Assembly: GCA_034440495.1 (NCBI GenBank)
Contig: JAWXCE010000062.1
Coordinates: forward strand, 33,008 to 97,007
DNA from: JAWXCE01 sp034440495
GTDB taxonomy: Bacteria; Pseudomonadota; Alphaproteobacteria; Rhizobiales; Rhodomicrobiaceae
Direction: 5' to 3'
Length of the DNA: 64,000 nucleotides
Both the position numbers and the translations under genes were made by a program. Below, in pieces: positions 1 through 8,774 of this stretch (within the stretch, counting starts at the first letter, position 1; every line of letters begins with the position of its first letter). The notes under the pieces were generated by a model that was not told where the DNA came from, did not search any database, and was given only the letters and a program-made list of their open reading frames with translations.

Positions 1-1253
1 TCGGCGTCATCCTTAAACTTTGTCACGGACACGACCGGGCCGAAGATTTCCTCCTGAAACACCCGCATCTTGTTGTGGCCCTCCAGAATTGTGGGCTGGA
101 CGTAATAGCCCTCCGTCAGTTCGCCGCCCAGATCGGAGCGCTCGCCGCCTGTCATCACATTAGCGCCTTCCTTGCGGCCGATGTCGATATAGGAGAGGAT
201 TTTCTCAAGCTGATCGTTGGACGCCTGCGCGCCGATCATGGTGGAGGCGTCTAGCGGGTGCCCCTGCTTGACGGCCTTGGTGCGCGCAACAGCCCGCTCC
301 ATGAACCGGTCGTAGATGCTCTCGTGCACGAGCGCGCGAGACGGAGAGGTGCAGACCTCGCCTTGGTTCAACGCAAACATGGTGAAGCCTTCGAGCGCCT
401 TGTCAAAAAAGTCGTCATCCTCGTTGGCCACGTCGGCGAAGAAAATATTCGGCGATTTGCCGCCCAGCTCCAGCGTGACGGGGATCAGGTTTTCCGATGC
501 ATATTGCATGATTAGGCGGCCGGTGGTCGTCTCGCCCGTAAATGCGATTTTACCGATGCGCTTGTTCTGCGCCAGCGGCTTGCCCGCCTCCACGCCGAAG
601 CCGTTAACGACGTTCAGCACGCCCGGCGGCAGGATGTCGCCGATCATTTCCATCAGCAACATGATGCTCATCGGCGTCTGTTCGGCGGGTTTCAGCACCA
701 CGCAGTTGCCAGCGGCGAGCGCAGGAGCAAGCTTCCATGTCGCCATCAGGATCGGGAAGTTCCATGGAATGATCTGGCCGACGACGCCGATTGGCTCGTG
801 GAAATGATAAGCAACCGTATCGTGGTCGATCTCGGAAATGCCGCCTTCCTGCGCGCGGATTACGCCCGCGAAATAGCGGAAATGATCGACGGCGAGCGGC
901 AGGTCGGCATGCGTCGTCTCGCGGATCGGCTTGCCGTTGTCGATGGACTCCACCATCGCCAGCAAAGGCAGGCGCTGCTCGATGACGTCGGCGATCTTGT
1001 TCAGCATGACCGCGCGTTCGGACGGCGAGGTACGGCCCCACTTGTCTTTGGCCACGTGCGCCGCGTCTAGCGCAAGTTCGATATCCTCAGAGGTCGAGCG
1101 CGCGATCTCGCAGACCTTGCGACCGTTGATCGGGCTCAAATTGTCGAAATACTGGCCGCGCACAGGGGCAACCCATTTGCCGCCAATGAAATTGTCATAC
1201 TGCGGCCGCATCGCCACGCTCTTTTTGAGGTCTTCCAGCGCTTGCATCAACAT
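1..1253 (-). CDS. NAD(P)-dependent aldehyde dehydrogenase, C-terminus beyond window edge
   Basis: Oxidises an aldehyde to the acid with NAD(P)+. About 417 N-terminal residues are visible and the reading frame is open to the left edge. Seen directly: an early FIGGKWVAP segment, the Rossmann-region IIPWNFP motif, the catalytic cysteine near residue 301 in QGEVCTSPSR, and FQEEIFGPV shortly before the edge. The start ATG at 1253 has GGGAG just upstream. The sequence style is closest to acetaldehyde dehydrogenases of the AldB/ExaC type (family knowledge), but the substrate cannot be read from sequence. The gene stands alone on its strand here and is divergent from the next gene to the right. Confidence 0.93.
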   Translation of the reverse strand, partial: MLMQALEDLKKSVAMRPQYDNFIGGKWVAPVRGQYFDNLSPINGRKVCEIARSTSEDIELALDAAHVAKDKWGRTSPSERAVMLNKIADVIEQRLPLLAMVESIDNGKPIRETTHADLPLAVDHFRYFAGVIRAQEGGISEIDHDTVAYHFHEPIGVVGQIIPWNFPILMATWKLAPALAAGNCVVLKPAEQTPMSIMLLMEMIGDILPPGVLNVVNGFGVEAGKPLAQNKRIGKIAFTGETTTGRLIMQYASENLIPVTLELGGKSPNIFFADVANEDDDFFDKALEGFTMFALNQGEVCTSPSRALVHESIYDRFMERAVARTKAVKQGHPLDASTMIGAQASNDQLEKILSYIDIGRKEGANVMTGGERSDLGGELTEGYYVQPTILEGHNKMRVFQEEIFGPVVSVTKFKDDA

Positions 1254-1604
1254 GGTGGTTTCTCCCTTAATCGCTTATTGGTTCGCGTTATTGGCATTTT
1301 ACATCAAATAGCACGGGCGTTCTGCACGCTGCCATACCGCCATCCCATTATGAGCCGCGCTTGCTAGTTTTGACTATGAATTTTACGTATGCGCGACCGG
1401 GTGGACTTTTCATAAATCATTATGGTGAAGCCAATCCCGTTGAGATAAACCAGCAAGTACAGCAGCCGCTATCATGCACAAATCATGAACGCAACTAACG
1501 GGCTTTGCAACATCTCTGGCGTTGCATGCAGTGGCTTGCAAAGATAGTCATAGGGGCAAACCATGCTTTGTTCGCCCTCGCTAACACTATAAAGCCGGGT
1601 TTTA
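1254..1604. other. Intergenic region between divergent genes
   Basis: About 350 bases between the aldehyde dehydrogenase (minus strand) and the DUF2293 gene (plus strand). It must hold both promoters. I see no RNA gene, convincing coding frame or clear operator palindrome. Confidence 0.5.
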
Positions 1605-1901
1605 ATGGGTAAGCGGGATAACATTGACGCCGCGCTACTGCGTCTCGCACCCAAGATACCGCCTTATGAGCGCGGCGCAGTTGTCGATCATGCCATGGAC
1701 AGCGTTGGCTTGCGCCCCGCTTCGGCCGAGACGGCGGCGTGGCTATCGCTTGTGGCTTATGTCCGGCATGCGCTAACGGACTATGACGAGCTTCTGCAGC
1801 AAGGATATGACGTGGAAAGCGCCAGGCATTTTGTTGCGGCGGATATGGATAAAATTCTAGCGGAATGGGGCGTGCGGCGGCGCATATCCAGCGCGGACTA
1901 A
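1605..1901 (+). CDS. DUF2293-like protein
   Basis: A 98-residue soluble protein without signal peptide or membrane segment. The central part (AYVRHALTDYDELL followed by GYDVESARHFVA) matches my memory of the DUF2293 family, found mostly in Hyphomicrobiales, and the size fits. Its function is unknown. The gene converges on a broken minus-strand reading frame whose stop lies only 7 bases downstream. The family call is by recall rather than search, so it is moderate. Confidence 0.7.
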   Translation: MGKRDNIDAALLRLAPKIPPYERGAVVDHAMDSVGLRPASAETAAWLSLVAYVRHALTDYDELLQQGYDVESARHFVAADMDKILAEWGVRRRISSAD

Positions 1902-1907
1902 CCTTAG

Positions 1908-2149
1908 CTATGGAACGATCTGGTAGCGGGCCTTGGCGAGCACCCAGTTGACCAGCCAGTCGCGCTGCCGGCCAGGCCACACACGCACGGGAAAAGCTGC
2001 GTGACCGCCCCGCTATAGCGCACATCGAGTACGTTGAATTTTCCGCTCGTGAACTTGTGGCGCGTTACTAAATCAGGCTGTTCGTTTGAGCACACTGCGA
2101 GCTTCCACAACGGAAGCGAGATCACGCAAAAAGCGCTTTGCATACACAC
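1908..2149 (-). pseudogene. Short unidentified gene or remnant, frameshifted
   Basis: A minus-strand frame from about 2149 reads to SGAVTQLFP near 1992. A one-base shift at the AAAA/GGG run (1989-1995) then gives VRVWPGRQRDWLVNWVLAKA and ends RYQIVP with TAG at 1908-1910. The C-terminal stretch has strongly protein-like composition and ends just before the neighbouring convergent gene, so I think the shifted frame is the real one. I do not recognise the family. It lies 6 bases downstream of the caspase-like gene on the same strand. The N-terminal boundary is uncertain. Confidence 0.4.
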
Positions 2150-2155
2150 AAGCGC

Positions 2156-3706
2156 TCACCTTGCAGGCCCTTTGGAAGCAGTATACAAGCCCTGAAGCCC
2201 AATCTGATGTTCAACCCCGTTTAGCGCCTTGTTGAGGATAACTGCGACATCGGCCGACGCAGCGCGCTGAAGCTTCAAATGCATATCAACTAGCGGCACA
2301 GGCGTCGATAAAACGACGACATGCTCCGCCCCGAAAGGCGGGTCTTTGACAATCGTCGTTAGCGTGTACGGAGTCCGTATCGGCCACTCCGGGCGATCAC
2401 TAGCTCTTGGATACAAAAATTGCACTTCGCCGCCGGGCGCCAGGTTAAAAACGGTCAGGTGCGTGTAATTCACAGGCAGGGTGACAAAGTTCACGATTTT
2501 ACCTTGCCGATGCAGCACATCTCCCTCGGAGAGGCTAACGTCGAGGGGGTTGGCTAGCACAAGCTGCTTGATGTAAGCCAGCGCCAGCCATTTATCGATC
2601 ACTTCCTGCAAGCTCGTGTCGTCTACGCCATAAGAAACCGCATCGCCGCCCCCGCTTGTCACTGCCTTGTCCTTGGCGCTCCAAACCAAATCGGCTTCTG
2701 TCTTCTGGTCGGTAAAAATGACGTTACGAAGCTTCTGCATGAGGTTTTGCATTTGCTCAGGCGAGGCCGCCGCAAGATGCACCTTCAGCTTGCTAACGCC
2801 AACGATGCTTTCCTCTTGCCTGAACGTTGGCGCACCGCCAAACACAGCGTCTTCCTCGCTGCCGGAACGGAAGCGGATTTTAGCCGTCTGGTTGGCTTCG
2901 GAAATCTGGCGCACGCTGCGCCGTACATAGCGCCCAAGCTCGCCTCGCGTCAGCTTCTTATTGCGGTCATAGTCAGCCGCGCCCTCGATGCCGCGCGCGA
3001 AGGCATAGCTGAGTGAGCCGCGCTTGGCGCCATCGATGGTGACTTCGGGTGAGGTGCGCGACTCCTGCGTGGCGGAAAAAAACGTCACATGGTCCAGGTC
3101 ATCCTCGCCTACATCTGGTTTGGAGGGACTTGCGCTCTGCGGAGGAAGGTCGGGATTCGTAGCCGCCATGCGGTCGCCGCCGTCCACGTTGCGCGTCATA
3201 GTGCCGGAATGGCAGGCGTCGGCCACGAAAATGACTTTCAACCCTTTGCCGCCAGCCTGTTTCAGCCAAAGGTAAATACCGTCATCTAGCAGACGATGTA
3301 AGTTGCGGGTGGCGGCGTTGTTGCGATCAAACCCGCTCAATAAAAACGCTTCGTCGCGGCCATCTGACTCATCTAGCGGCGCCGCGTCCGCTTCCTGCGT
3401 GCCGTGCCCGGCATAGGAGAAAATCAGCGTGTCGCCTTTTTTTGCGTCGCGAAGCATTGCGGCAAGTTCGGTCTGTACACGATCGCGGGTCGCCTCGCGG
3501 TCAAGAAGAACGGTGGCTCGCTTGGCGCCTATCGCCATCGCCGCTTTGCGAATGTCGAGAGCATCAGCGACGGCGCCTCGCAACGGCCTCTCGCGGTCAT
3601 AGTGGTTAACGCCAACCGATAGCGCGTAAATGTCCGCTGCACCCGCGCCGCCCATGCACAGCGCTAGAACGGTAAATGCAGTCGCAAGGAGATGTTTCAA
3701 TGGCAT
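2156..3706 (-). CDS. Secreted caspase-family (C14) protein
   Basis: A 516-residue protein with a signal peptide (about residues 1-23, ending GGAGA). It has an N-terminal caspase-like p20 domain: the catalytic His is at about 101 in SYAGHG and the catalytic Cys at about 165 in ADACHSG. Both dyad residues are present, so it could be an active metacaspase/orthocaspase-type protease cleaving after basic residues (family knowledge). Residues from about 300 to the end form a C-terminal region I do not recognise, with a section resembling the DUF4384-type domain often attached to such proteases. The signal peptide places it in the periplasm or outside the cell. A frameshifted OmpA-like gene lies 12 bases upstream on the same strand. 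Confidence 0.87.
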   Translation of the reverse strand: MPLKHLLATAFTVLALCMGGAGAADIYALSVGVNHYDRERPLRGAVADALDIRKAAMAIGAKRATVLLDREATRDRVQTELAAMLRDAKKGDTLIFSYAGHGTQEADAAPLDESDGRDEAFLLSGFDRNNAATRNLHRLLDDGIYLWLKQAGGKGLKVIFVADACHSGTMTRNVDGGDRMAATNPDLPPQSASPSKPDVGEDDLDHVTFFSATQESRTSPEVTIDGAKRGSLSYAFARGIEGAADYDRNKKLTRGELGRYVRRSVRQISEANQTAKIRFRSGSEEDAVFGGAPTFRQEESIVGVSKLKVHLAAASPEQMQNLMQKLRNVIFTDQKTEADLVWSAKDKAVTSGGGDAVSYGVDDTSLQEVIDKWLALAYIKQLVLANPLDVSLSEGDVLHRQGKIVNFVTLPVNYTHLTVFNLAPGGEVQFLYPRASDRPEWPIRTPYTLTTIVKDPPFGAEHVVVLSTPVPLVDMHLKLQRAASADVAVILNKALNGVEHQIGLQGLYTASKGPAR

Positions 3707-3718
3707 GACCGCTTCCCA

Positions 3719-4156
3719 CTATTTGCGTTTCAACTCCGCGCGGCGGTTGACCTGCCAGATCTCCTCCTGAGTCAGGCTGGCGGCGCTGGAGGGGCCGACA
3801 GGGAGCCGTTTCGCCCAATCCATCGATTTCAAACCGGCCTTTGGGATAACCGCTCTTCTCCAAATGCTTGCGCAGGGCAATGGCGCGGTCGCACTGCCCT
3901 TTCGTTGTGATGAAATAGTTGCGCGCGATCAACCACTCCATGAGCTTCATGGCGCCGTCTTCGGCGTTGCAGGCATTGTTTCCGTCAAGTTTTCAAGCAA
4001 AATTTCTGCGCGACCGATATCCCCGGCGGCTTCAGCCTGGCTCATTTGCTTTTTATAGTCCGTGCATGATGCTGCGGCTGCGGCGTCCCGTGACGCGCCA
4101 ATGACAGAAAAGGTTACAATCGCCGCCACCAGCAAATCCTTGCAATTCAAATTCAT
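3719..4156 (-). pseudogene. Small secreted protein with OmpA-like C-terminus, two frameshifts
   Basis: It starts at 4156 with a signal peptide (residues 1-28, ending in an alanine run), followed by CTDYKKQMSQAEAAGD. The frame shifts at the TTTT run 3990-3993 (adding one base gives a continuous KLDGNNACNAEDGAM) and again at the GGG run 3801-3803 (removing one base gives GETAPVGPSS). The joined frame ends NRRAELKRK with TAG at 3719-3721. The segment with RAIALRKHLEKSGYP, FEIDGLGETAPV and NRRAEL resembles the second half of an OmpA-like peptidoglycan-binding domain. Both lesions are in homopolymers, so a sequencing error is likely and the gene may be intact in the organism. It precedes the caspase gene in a probable operon. 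Confidence 0.6.
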
Positions 4157-4318
4157 TGCTCCGTCACATTCGGGGCTGCAATAATTAATAAAATATCAAG
4201 TTACATAACCTATGACCATGCAAATGGCGAGGCTTGCGACTTTGAAGCGAACAGATTTTTAATGTCGAAACCGGTTGTAGATTGGAACAAGAAGTGAAAC
4301 TATTCCGGTTGGTCGCCT

Positions 4319-5404
4319 TCATTGAGGATGGGGAGCTTTGCGGCCGAGATAAGCCTCGCTTTCGTAGTATTTTTGTAAAGCGCGACGTACCAGCACGCCG
4401 CAGATTGCAGCGGCTGGCACTGCGATCAAAAGACCCACGAAACCAAAAGCATAGCCAAACGCAAGCAGCGCAAAGATAAGCCAAACCGGGTGCAGCCTGA
4501 CATTATCGCCGACTATTTTCGGCGTTAGAACATTGCCCTCGAAAGCCTGCCCGCCGAGAAACACCCCGAGCACCAGCACGATCTGGACCCAATCGGGCCA
4601 GAACTGCGCGAACGCGACCGCGCCGCCGATCACCAAACCTGCAAGCGCCCCGACATAGGGGATAAAACTGAGAATGCCCGCGCCCAGCCCAATAACCAGA
4701 CCGTAATCGAGCCCGACGAGTTCAAGCCCGATCATGAAAATCGCGGAGAGGAGAAGAATCACAGTCGCGGTGCCTCGCAGATAGCTCGATAGTGTTGTGT
4801 CGATTTCGGCGGCGATGCTGCGAATCTCAGGGGCGTCCTGGCGTGGCAGTGTTTCATCGACGGAGTTCAGCAGCTTGCGCCAGTCCTTGAGAAGGAAAAA
4901 CGCGACCACAGGCGTAACAAAAAGCAAAGCCAGCGAGTTGGCGAGCGCCAATCCGTTCGCCGCAAGACCTTTCAGTTGCTCAACCGCCCAGCCCGTCAAT
5001 TGCCCCGAGAAAGCGCCTTGCTCTGGTGGCGCATCTGCGGCGACGGTTTGAGGACGGAGAGATTGAAGCCAGTCCGGCCAGCGCTCCGCTATATAAGTTT
5101 GCAACTGCTGAAGATAGCGTGGGAAATTTTCCACCAATGCTGAGAATTGAGCGAACAGCACAGGTACGAGCAAGGCAATCGCCAGTAACACCAACGCGGC
5201 TAAAGCGCAGACGATGACGAATGCAGAGACGCCCCGCGATAGTCCTTCGCGGTGCAGCCGGGTGACAATAGGATCAAAAAGATAGGCAATAACGCCGCCC
5301 AGCACGAATGGCGTAAGGATGTCGCCGAGAAAGGCCACAAGGAGCACGGCCAGGGAAAGAGCGATAATCCAGTAGAGTGTATGCGGTGAGAGATTCAGGG
5401 TCAT
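4319..5404 (-). CDS. AI-2E family (PerM/UPF0118) membrane permease
   Basis: About 361 residues with the architecture of this family: two N-terminal membrane helices (LYWIIALSLAVLLVAFLGDI), a long periplasmic helical section, then a group of hydrophobic helices with FIPYVGALAGLVIG and the conserved GNVLTPKIVGDNVRLHP region near the C-terminus. Members have been linked to AI-2 export, Na+/H+ antiport or lipid-related transport, so no substrate is assigned. I chose the ATG at 5404 (MTLNLSPH), which has AAGG six bases upstream, over an in-frame ATG at 5434. It is co-directional with nuoF with a 123-base gap. Confidence 0.88.
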   Translation of the reverse strand: MTLNLSPHTLYWIIALSLAVLLVAFLGDILTPFVLGGVIAYLFDPIVTRLHREGLSRGVSAFVIVCALAALVLLAIALLVPVLFAQFSALVENFPRYLQQLQTYIAERWPDWLQSLRPQTVAADAPPEQGAFSGQLTGWAVEQLKGLAANGLALANSLALLFVTPVVAFFLLKDWRKLLNSVDETLPRQDAPEIRSIAAEIDTTLSSYLRGTATVILLLSAIFMIGLELVGLDYGLVIGLGAGILSFIPYVGALAGLVIGGAVAFAQFWPDWVQIVLVLGVFLGGQAFEGNVLTPKIVGDNVRLHPVWLIFALLAFGYAFGFVGLLIAVPAAAICGVLVRRALQKYYESEAYLGRKAPHPQ

Positions 5405-5527
5405 CGTCAGCCTTGCTTGGAAGGCGCGGCCCATTGCAAGCCGTTCGCGGCAAGAAAATCCCTAAAAAGAAGTTTTGTTCCCGAAAGCCGCCAGGATAAA
5501 TGAAGCGGCTTTCATAAGACTGCCCCG

Positions 5528-6805
5528 CTACTCAGCCGCAATGCGGCCTGCGGCTCCTTCGATGCGCTCCTCGATGACATGGCGGTAGTGGCGGATAAGG
5601 CCCTGAATCGGCCACGCGGCGGCGTCCCCCAGCGCGCAGATGGTGTGGCCCTCCACCTGCTTTGTCACATCCAGCAACTGGTCGATTTCACGTGAGGTGG
5701 CGCGCCCCTCCGCCATACGCGACAGCATGCGCCACATCCAGCCGGTGCCCTCCCGGCAAGGCGTGCATTGGCCACAACTCTCGTGCTTGTAGAAATAGGA
5801 GATGCGGGCGATGGCTTTGATGATGTCGGTGGATTTGTCCATGACAATGACCGCCGCCGTGCCGAGGCCGGATTGCACATCGCGAAGCGAATCGAAGTCC
5901 ATAAGCAGCTTCTGGCACTGACTGGCTGGCACCAGCGGCACCGACGACCCGCCGGGGATGACGCACATCAGGTTGTCCCAGCCGCCGCGCACGCCGCCCG
6001 CGTGTTTGTCGATAAGTTCGCGCAACGGGATGCCCATCTCTTCCTCCACGTTGCACGGCTCGTTCACATGGCCGGAGATGCAGAACAGTTTCGTGCCCGT
6101 GTTGTTCGGGCGTCCGAGTTTGGCGAACCAGCTTCCGCCGCGCCTCAGGATGTCGGGCACCACGGCGATGGATTCGACGTTGTTGACAGTTGTTGGGGCG
6201 CCCCATAGGCCGGCGTTGGCGGGGAACGGCGGCTTCAGGCGCGGCTGGCCTTTCTTGCCCTCCAGGCTTTCGAGCAGCGCCGTTTCCTCGCCGCAGATAT
6301 AGGCCCCCGCCCCATGGTGCAGGTAAATCTCGAAATCCCAGCCGTGGATATTGTTTTTGCCGATGAGCTTGGCCTCATAAGCCTCATCGACTGCAGCCTG
6401 CAGGCGCTTTCGCTCCAGCACGTATTCGCCGCGCAGGTAGATATAGCACACAGGCGCGCGCATGGCGAAACCGGCGTAAAGGCAGCCTTCGAGCAGCAAA
6501 TGCGGATCGTGGCGCATAATCTCGCGGTCTTTGCAGGTGCCAGGTTCGGACTCGTCGGCATTAATGACCAGATAGCTCGGACGGGGATCGCTCTTCGGCA
6601 TGAATGACCATTTAAGGCCGGTGGGGAAGCCCGCGCCGCCGCGACCGCGAAGCCCGGAGGCTTTGATCTCGTCGATGATCCAGTCTTGCCCCTTACTCAG
6701 GAAGTGTTTCGTGCCGTCCCACGCCCCGCGCGATTGCGCCCCCTTCAGCCGCCAATCAAGCTGGCCGTAGAGGTTCGTGAAGATACGATCCTTATCTTCA
6801 AGCAT
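5528..6805 (-). CDS. nuoF: NADH-quinone oxidoreductase subunit F
   Basis: The 425-residue NADH-binding subunit of complex I. It takes electrons from NADH onto FMN and passes them to a 4Fe-4S centre on the cytoplasmic arm. The FMN/NADH glycine-rich motif GRGGAGFPTG is at residues 54-63, and the N3 cluster ligands are Cys344, Cys347, Cys350 (ESCGQCTPCREG) and Cys390. Length is normal for the family. In most alphaproteobacteria nuoF follows nuoE directly. Here a TauE/SafE gene sits between them, and nuoG does not follow. Confidence 0.97.
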   Translation of the reverse strand: MLEDKDRIFTNLYGQLDWRLKGAQSRGAWDGTKHFLSKGQDWIIDEIKASGLRGRGGAGFPTGLKWSFMPKSDPRPSYLVINADESEPGTCKDREIMRHDPHLLLEGCLYAGFAMRAPVCYIYLRGEYVLERKRLQAAVDEAYEAKLIGKNNIHGWDFEIYLHHGAGAYICGEETALLESLEGKKGQPRLKPPFPANAGLWGAPTTVNNVESIAVVPDILRRGGSWFAKLGRPNNTGTKLFCISGHVNEPCNVEEEMGIPLRELIDKHAGGVRGGWDNLMCVIPGGSSVPLVPASQCQKLLMDFDSLRDVQSGLGTAAVIVMDKSTDIIKAIARISYFYKHESCGQCTPCREGTGWMWRMLSRMAEGRATSREIDQLLDVTKQVEGHTICALGDAAAWPIQGLIRHYRHVIEERIEGAAGRIAAE

Positions 6806-6814
6806 GATTTTCTC

Positions 6815-7600
6815 TCACAAAATTTGCTCAGCAAAAACTCGTAGCGGGTTTTGCGGGTCGGCCAATAAACGCACTGTCATTGCTATACATATGACAACAA
6901 GCAGCGGGCGGATCAACGTTGCTCCGAACCGGATTGCCAGCCGTGAACCGATCTGCGCGCCAATCAGAGAGCCGACGCCCATGATCAGTCCAACCGTCCA
7001 GACAATCGATCCGCTGACCATGAAAACAAGTAGGCTGCCCCAGTTGCTGCCAGCATTGGCGAGTTTGGTGTGGGCTGTGGCCTTTACAACGCCATATCCT
7101 AGCAGCGACACAAAACCCGCCATATAAAATGACCCAGCCCCGGGCCCGAAAATCCCATCGTAGAACCCTACCACCGGAGGAATAAGCGCGCCGAATAGGA
7201 GCGGTGAAACTTTGGCCTTCGCATCTTCGTTGGTCATGCGCCGCGACAGTGCGAAATAACTGGCGATGATGATTAGCATGACGGGCACGGCGGCTTCGAG
7301 TACAGGGCGAGGTACAAGTTTTACAGACAGTGCGCCAGCGATCGACCCCGCAAATGCCAGCAGCGCAAAAGGAATGGCGGACCGCCACTCGATCAGGCCC
7401 CGCCGGGCGAACGTCAACGATGAAGATGTTGAACCGAATGTGGTTTGAAGTTTATTCGTCGCAATGACTTCCAGCGGAGGCAGACCCGCCAGAAGCAGCG
7501 CCGGAACGGTTATCAGCCCACCACCGCCCGCGATAGCGTCAAAACACCCAGCTAGGATGGCTATGGCGAACAAAGTCGCAAGCGTCTCGGCGTCTAGCAT
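6815..7600 (-). CDS. TauE/SafE family anion exporter
   Basis: A 261-residue polytopic membrane protein with about eight hydrophobic helices. The N-terminal GCFDAIAGGGGLITVPALL and the following GLPPLEVIATNKLQ are hallmarks of the TauE/SafE (sulfite exporter/DUF81) family, and the repeated C-terminal half contains GIFGPGAGSFYMAGFV. Members export sulfite, sulfoacetate or related organic anions; the substrate here is unknown. It lies between nuoE and nuoF with 9- and 15-base gaps, so it is probably co-transcribed with complex I. No functional link to complex I is evident. Confidence 0.92.
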   Translation of the reverse strand: MLDAETLATLFAIAILAGCFDAIAGGGGLITVPALLLAGLPPLEVIATNKLQTTFGSTSSSLTFARRGLIEWRSAIPFALLAFAGSIAGALSVKLVPRPVLEAAVPVMLIIIASYFALSRRMTNEDAKAKVSPLLFGALIPPVVGFYDGIFGPGAGSFYMAGFVSLLGYGVVKATAHTKLANAGSNWGSLLVFMVSGSIVWTVGLIMGVGSLIGAQIGSRLAIRFGATLIRPLLVVICIAMTVRLLADPQNPLRVFAEQIL

Positions 7601-7615
7601 AAAACGCTGCGCATG

Positions 7616-8359
7616 CTATGAGGAACCGGGGCTGGACTTGTCGTCGATTGGCGGCTTGGGCGCTGGCGACTCGCGCATATTGGCAGACTCGGTGGGTTCT
7701 TTTGCCTCGGCATCGGTGAGTTTATTCTCAGGGCCAGGATCATACCCGGCTGATTTGTACAAAGGCACGTTCTTGAGCGTTTTCGGCCCGCCAGCAGGCG
7801 AGGAAAGCTGGCGGTTGGATTGCGGCCCAGGTTTTACCGAAACGCCCTCACGTAATTTTGCCAGCAGCACTGTGAAATTATCCGGTGTCAAATCCTCGAA
7901 ATAATCCGTGTTGATCTGAACCATAGGCGCATTGACGCAGGCGCCAAGGCACTCGACCTCCACCCACGAAAGAATGCCGTCAGCCGAAACCGCGCCCTCC
8001 TCGCCAATCATGGTGCGGCATACGCGCTTGATGTCCTCCGCCCCGCGCAACATACAGGGCGTGGTGCCACAAAGCTGTACGTGATGCTTGCCCACCGGCG
8101 ATAAGTTGAACATCGTATAGAATGTGGCGATTTCGTAGACGCGGATATAAGGCATGTCGAGTAAGTCGGCGACATAACGGATGGCAGGCTCGGGCAGCCA
8201 GAATGCGTGCTGCTCCTGCGCGCGCCACAGCAAGGGAATTACCGCCGCCGCCTGTCGGCCTTCAGGGTAATTCTCGATCATTTCTCGCGCCCAGTCGAGA
8301 TTGCCTGGTGTGAATACAAAATCTTTAGGCTGGTTTGGATCAAGTCTACGGACGACCAT
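7616..8359 (-). CDS. nuoE: NADH-quinone oxidoreductase subunit E
   Basis: The 247-residue thioredoxin-like 2Fe-2S subunit of complex I (N1a cluster), which sits beside NuoF in the NADH-oxidising module. Ligands are Cys97, Cys102 (CGTTPC), Cys137 and Cys141 (CLGAC). It is longer than the minimal family length of about 160 because of a Pro- and charge-rich C-terminal tail after residue 190. Such tails occur in alphaproteobacterial NuoE. An upstream 94-residue membrane protein gene ends 6 bases before it. Confidence 0.96.
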   Translation of the reverse strand: MVVRRLDPNQPKDFVFTPGNLDWAREMIENYPEGRQAAAVIPLLWRAQEQHAFWLPEPAIRYVADLLDMPYIRVYEIATFYTMFNLSPVGKHHVQLCGTTPCMLRGAEDIKRVCRTMIGEEGAVSADGILSWVEVECLGACVNAPMVQINTDYFEDLTPDNFTVLLAKLREGVSVKPGPQSNRQLSSPAGGPKTLKNVPLYKSAGYDPGPENKLTDAEAKEPTESANMRESPAPKPPIDDKSSPGSS

Positions 8360-8365
8360 GCGATC

Positions 8366-8650
8366 TTAACCGTTCATCTGATTGAGGAGCGAGGAACCCA
8401 AAAAAATCGCGATAAGCTCGCCGAAGATGCTGGCTGTCGGAGGGGCGAAAACGAACGTGACAGGCTTTGGAGGCGGGTTCTCAAGATTGAACCTCACTTG
8501 ATAAAGCACGGTTACGATAATCAGCATCAACAGCATAAAAGGAAGCAATGAGGGCGTTGGTTGGATGTAGATCGAGTCGATTTGGGCGATAAAGTATGCA
8601 AGGCCGAGACCCGCCAGAAAAGCGATGATCCAAAAAACCGGTCTTATCAT
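8366..8650 (-). CDS. Small membrane protein of unknown function in the nuo cluster
   Basis: A 94-residue protein with two predicted membrane helices (residues about 5-24 and 36-50) and a hydrophobic C-terminal stretch (ELIAIFLGSSLL). I do not recognise a family. It is 6 bases upstream of nuoE and on the same strand, which suggests co-expression and possibly co-translation with complex I genes. Position and size alone do not show that it is a complex I accessory protein. Confidence 0.65.
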   Translation of the reverse strand: MIRPVFWIIAFLAGLGLAYFIAQIDSIYIQPTPSLLPFMLLMLIIVTVLYQVRFNLENPPPKPVTFVFAPPTASIFGELIAIFLGSSLLNQMNG

Positions 8651-8774
8651 CTGCTCTCTCTAAACGCTTGTCCACCACATCGATTACAATTGTGATAATA
8701 CAGTTTTTAGCTGACCGCCAGACGTAAGCGTGACGCAGATGCGGCCCAGGAAGAGAAACACTAGTAACCGCGCC

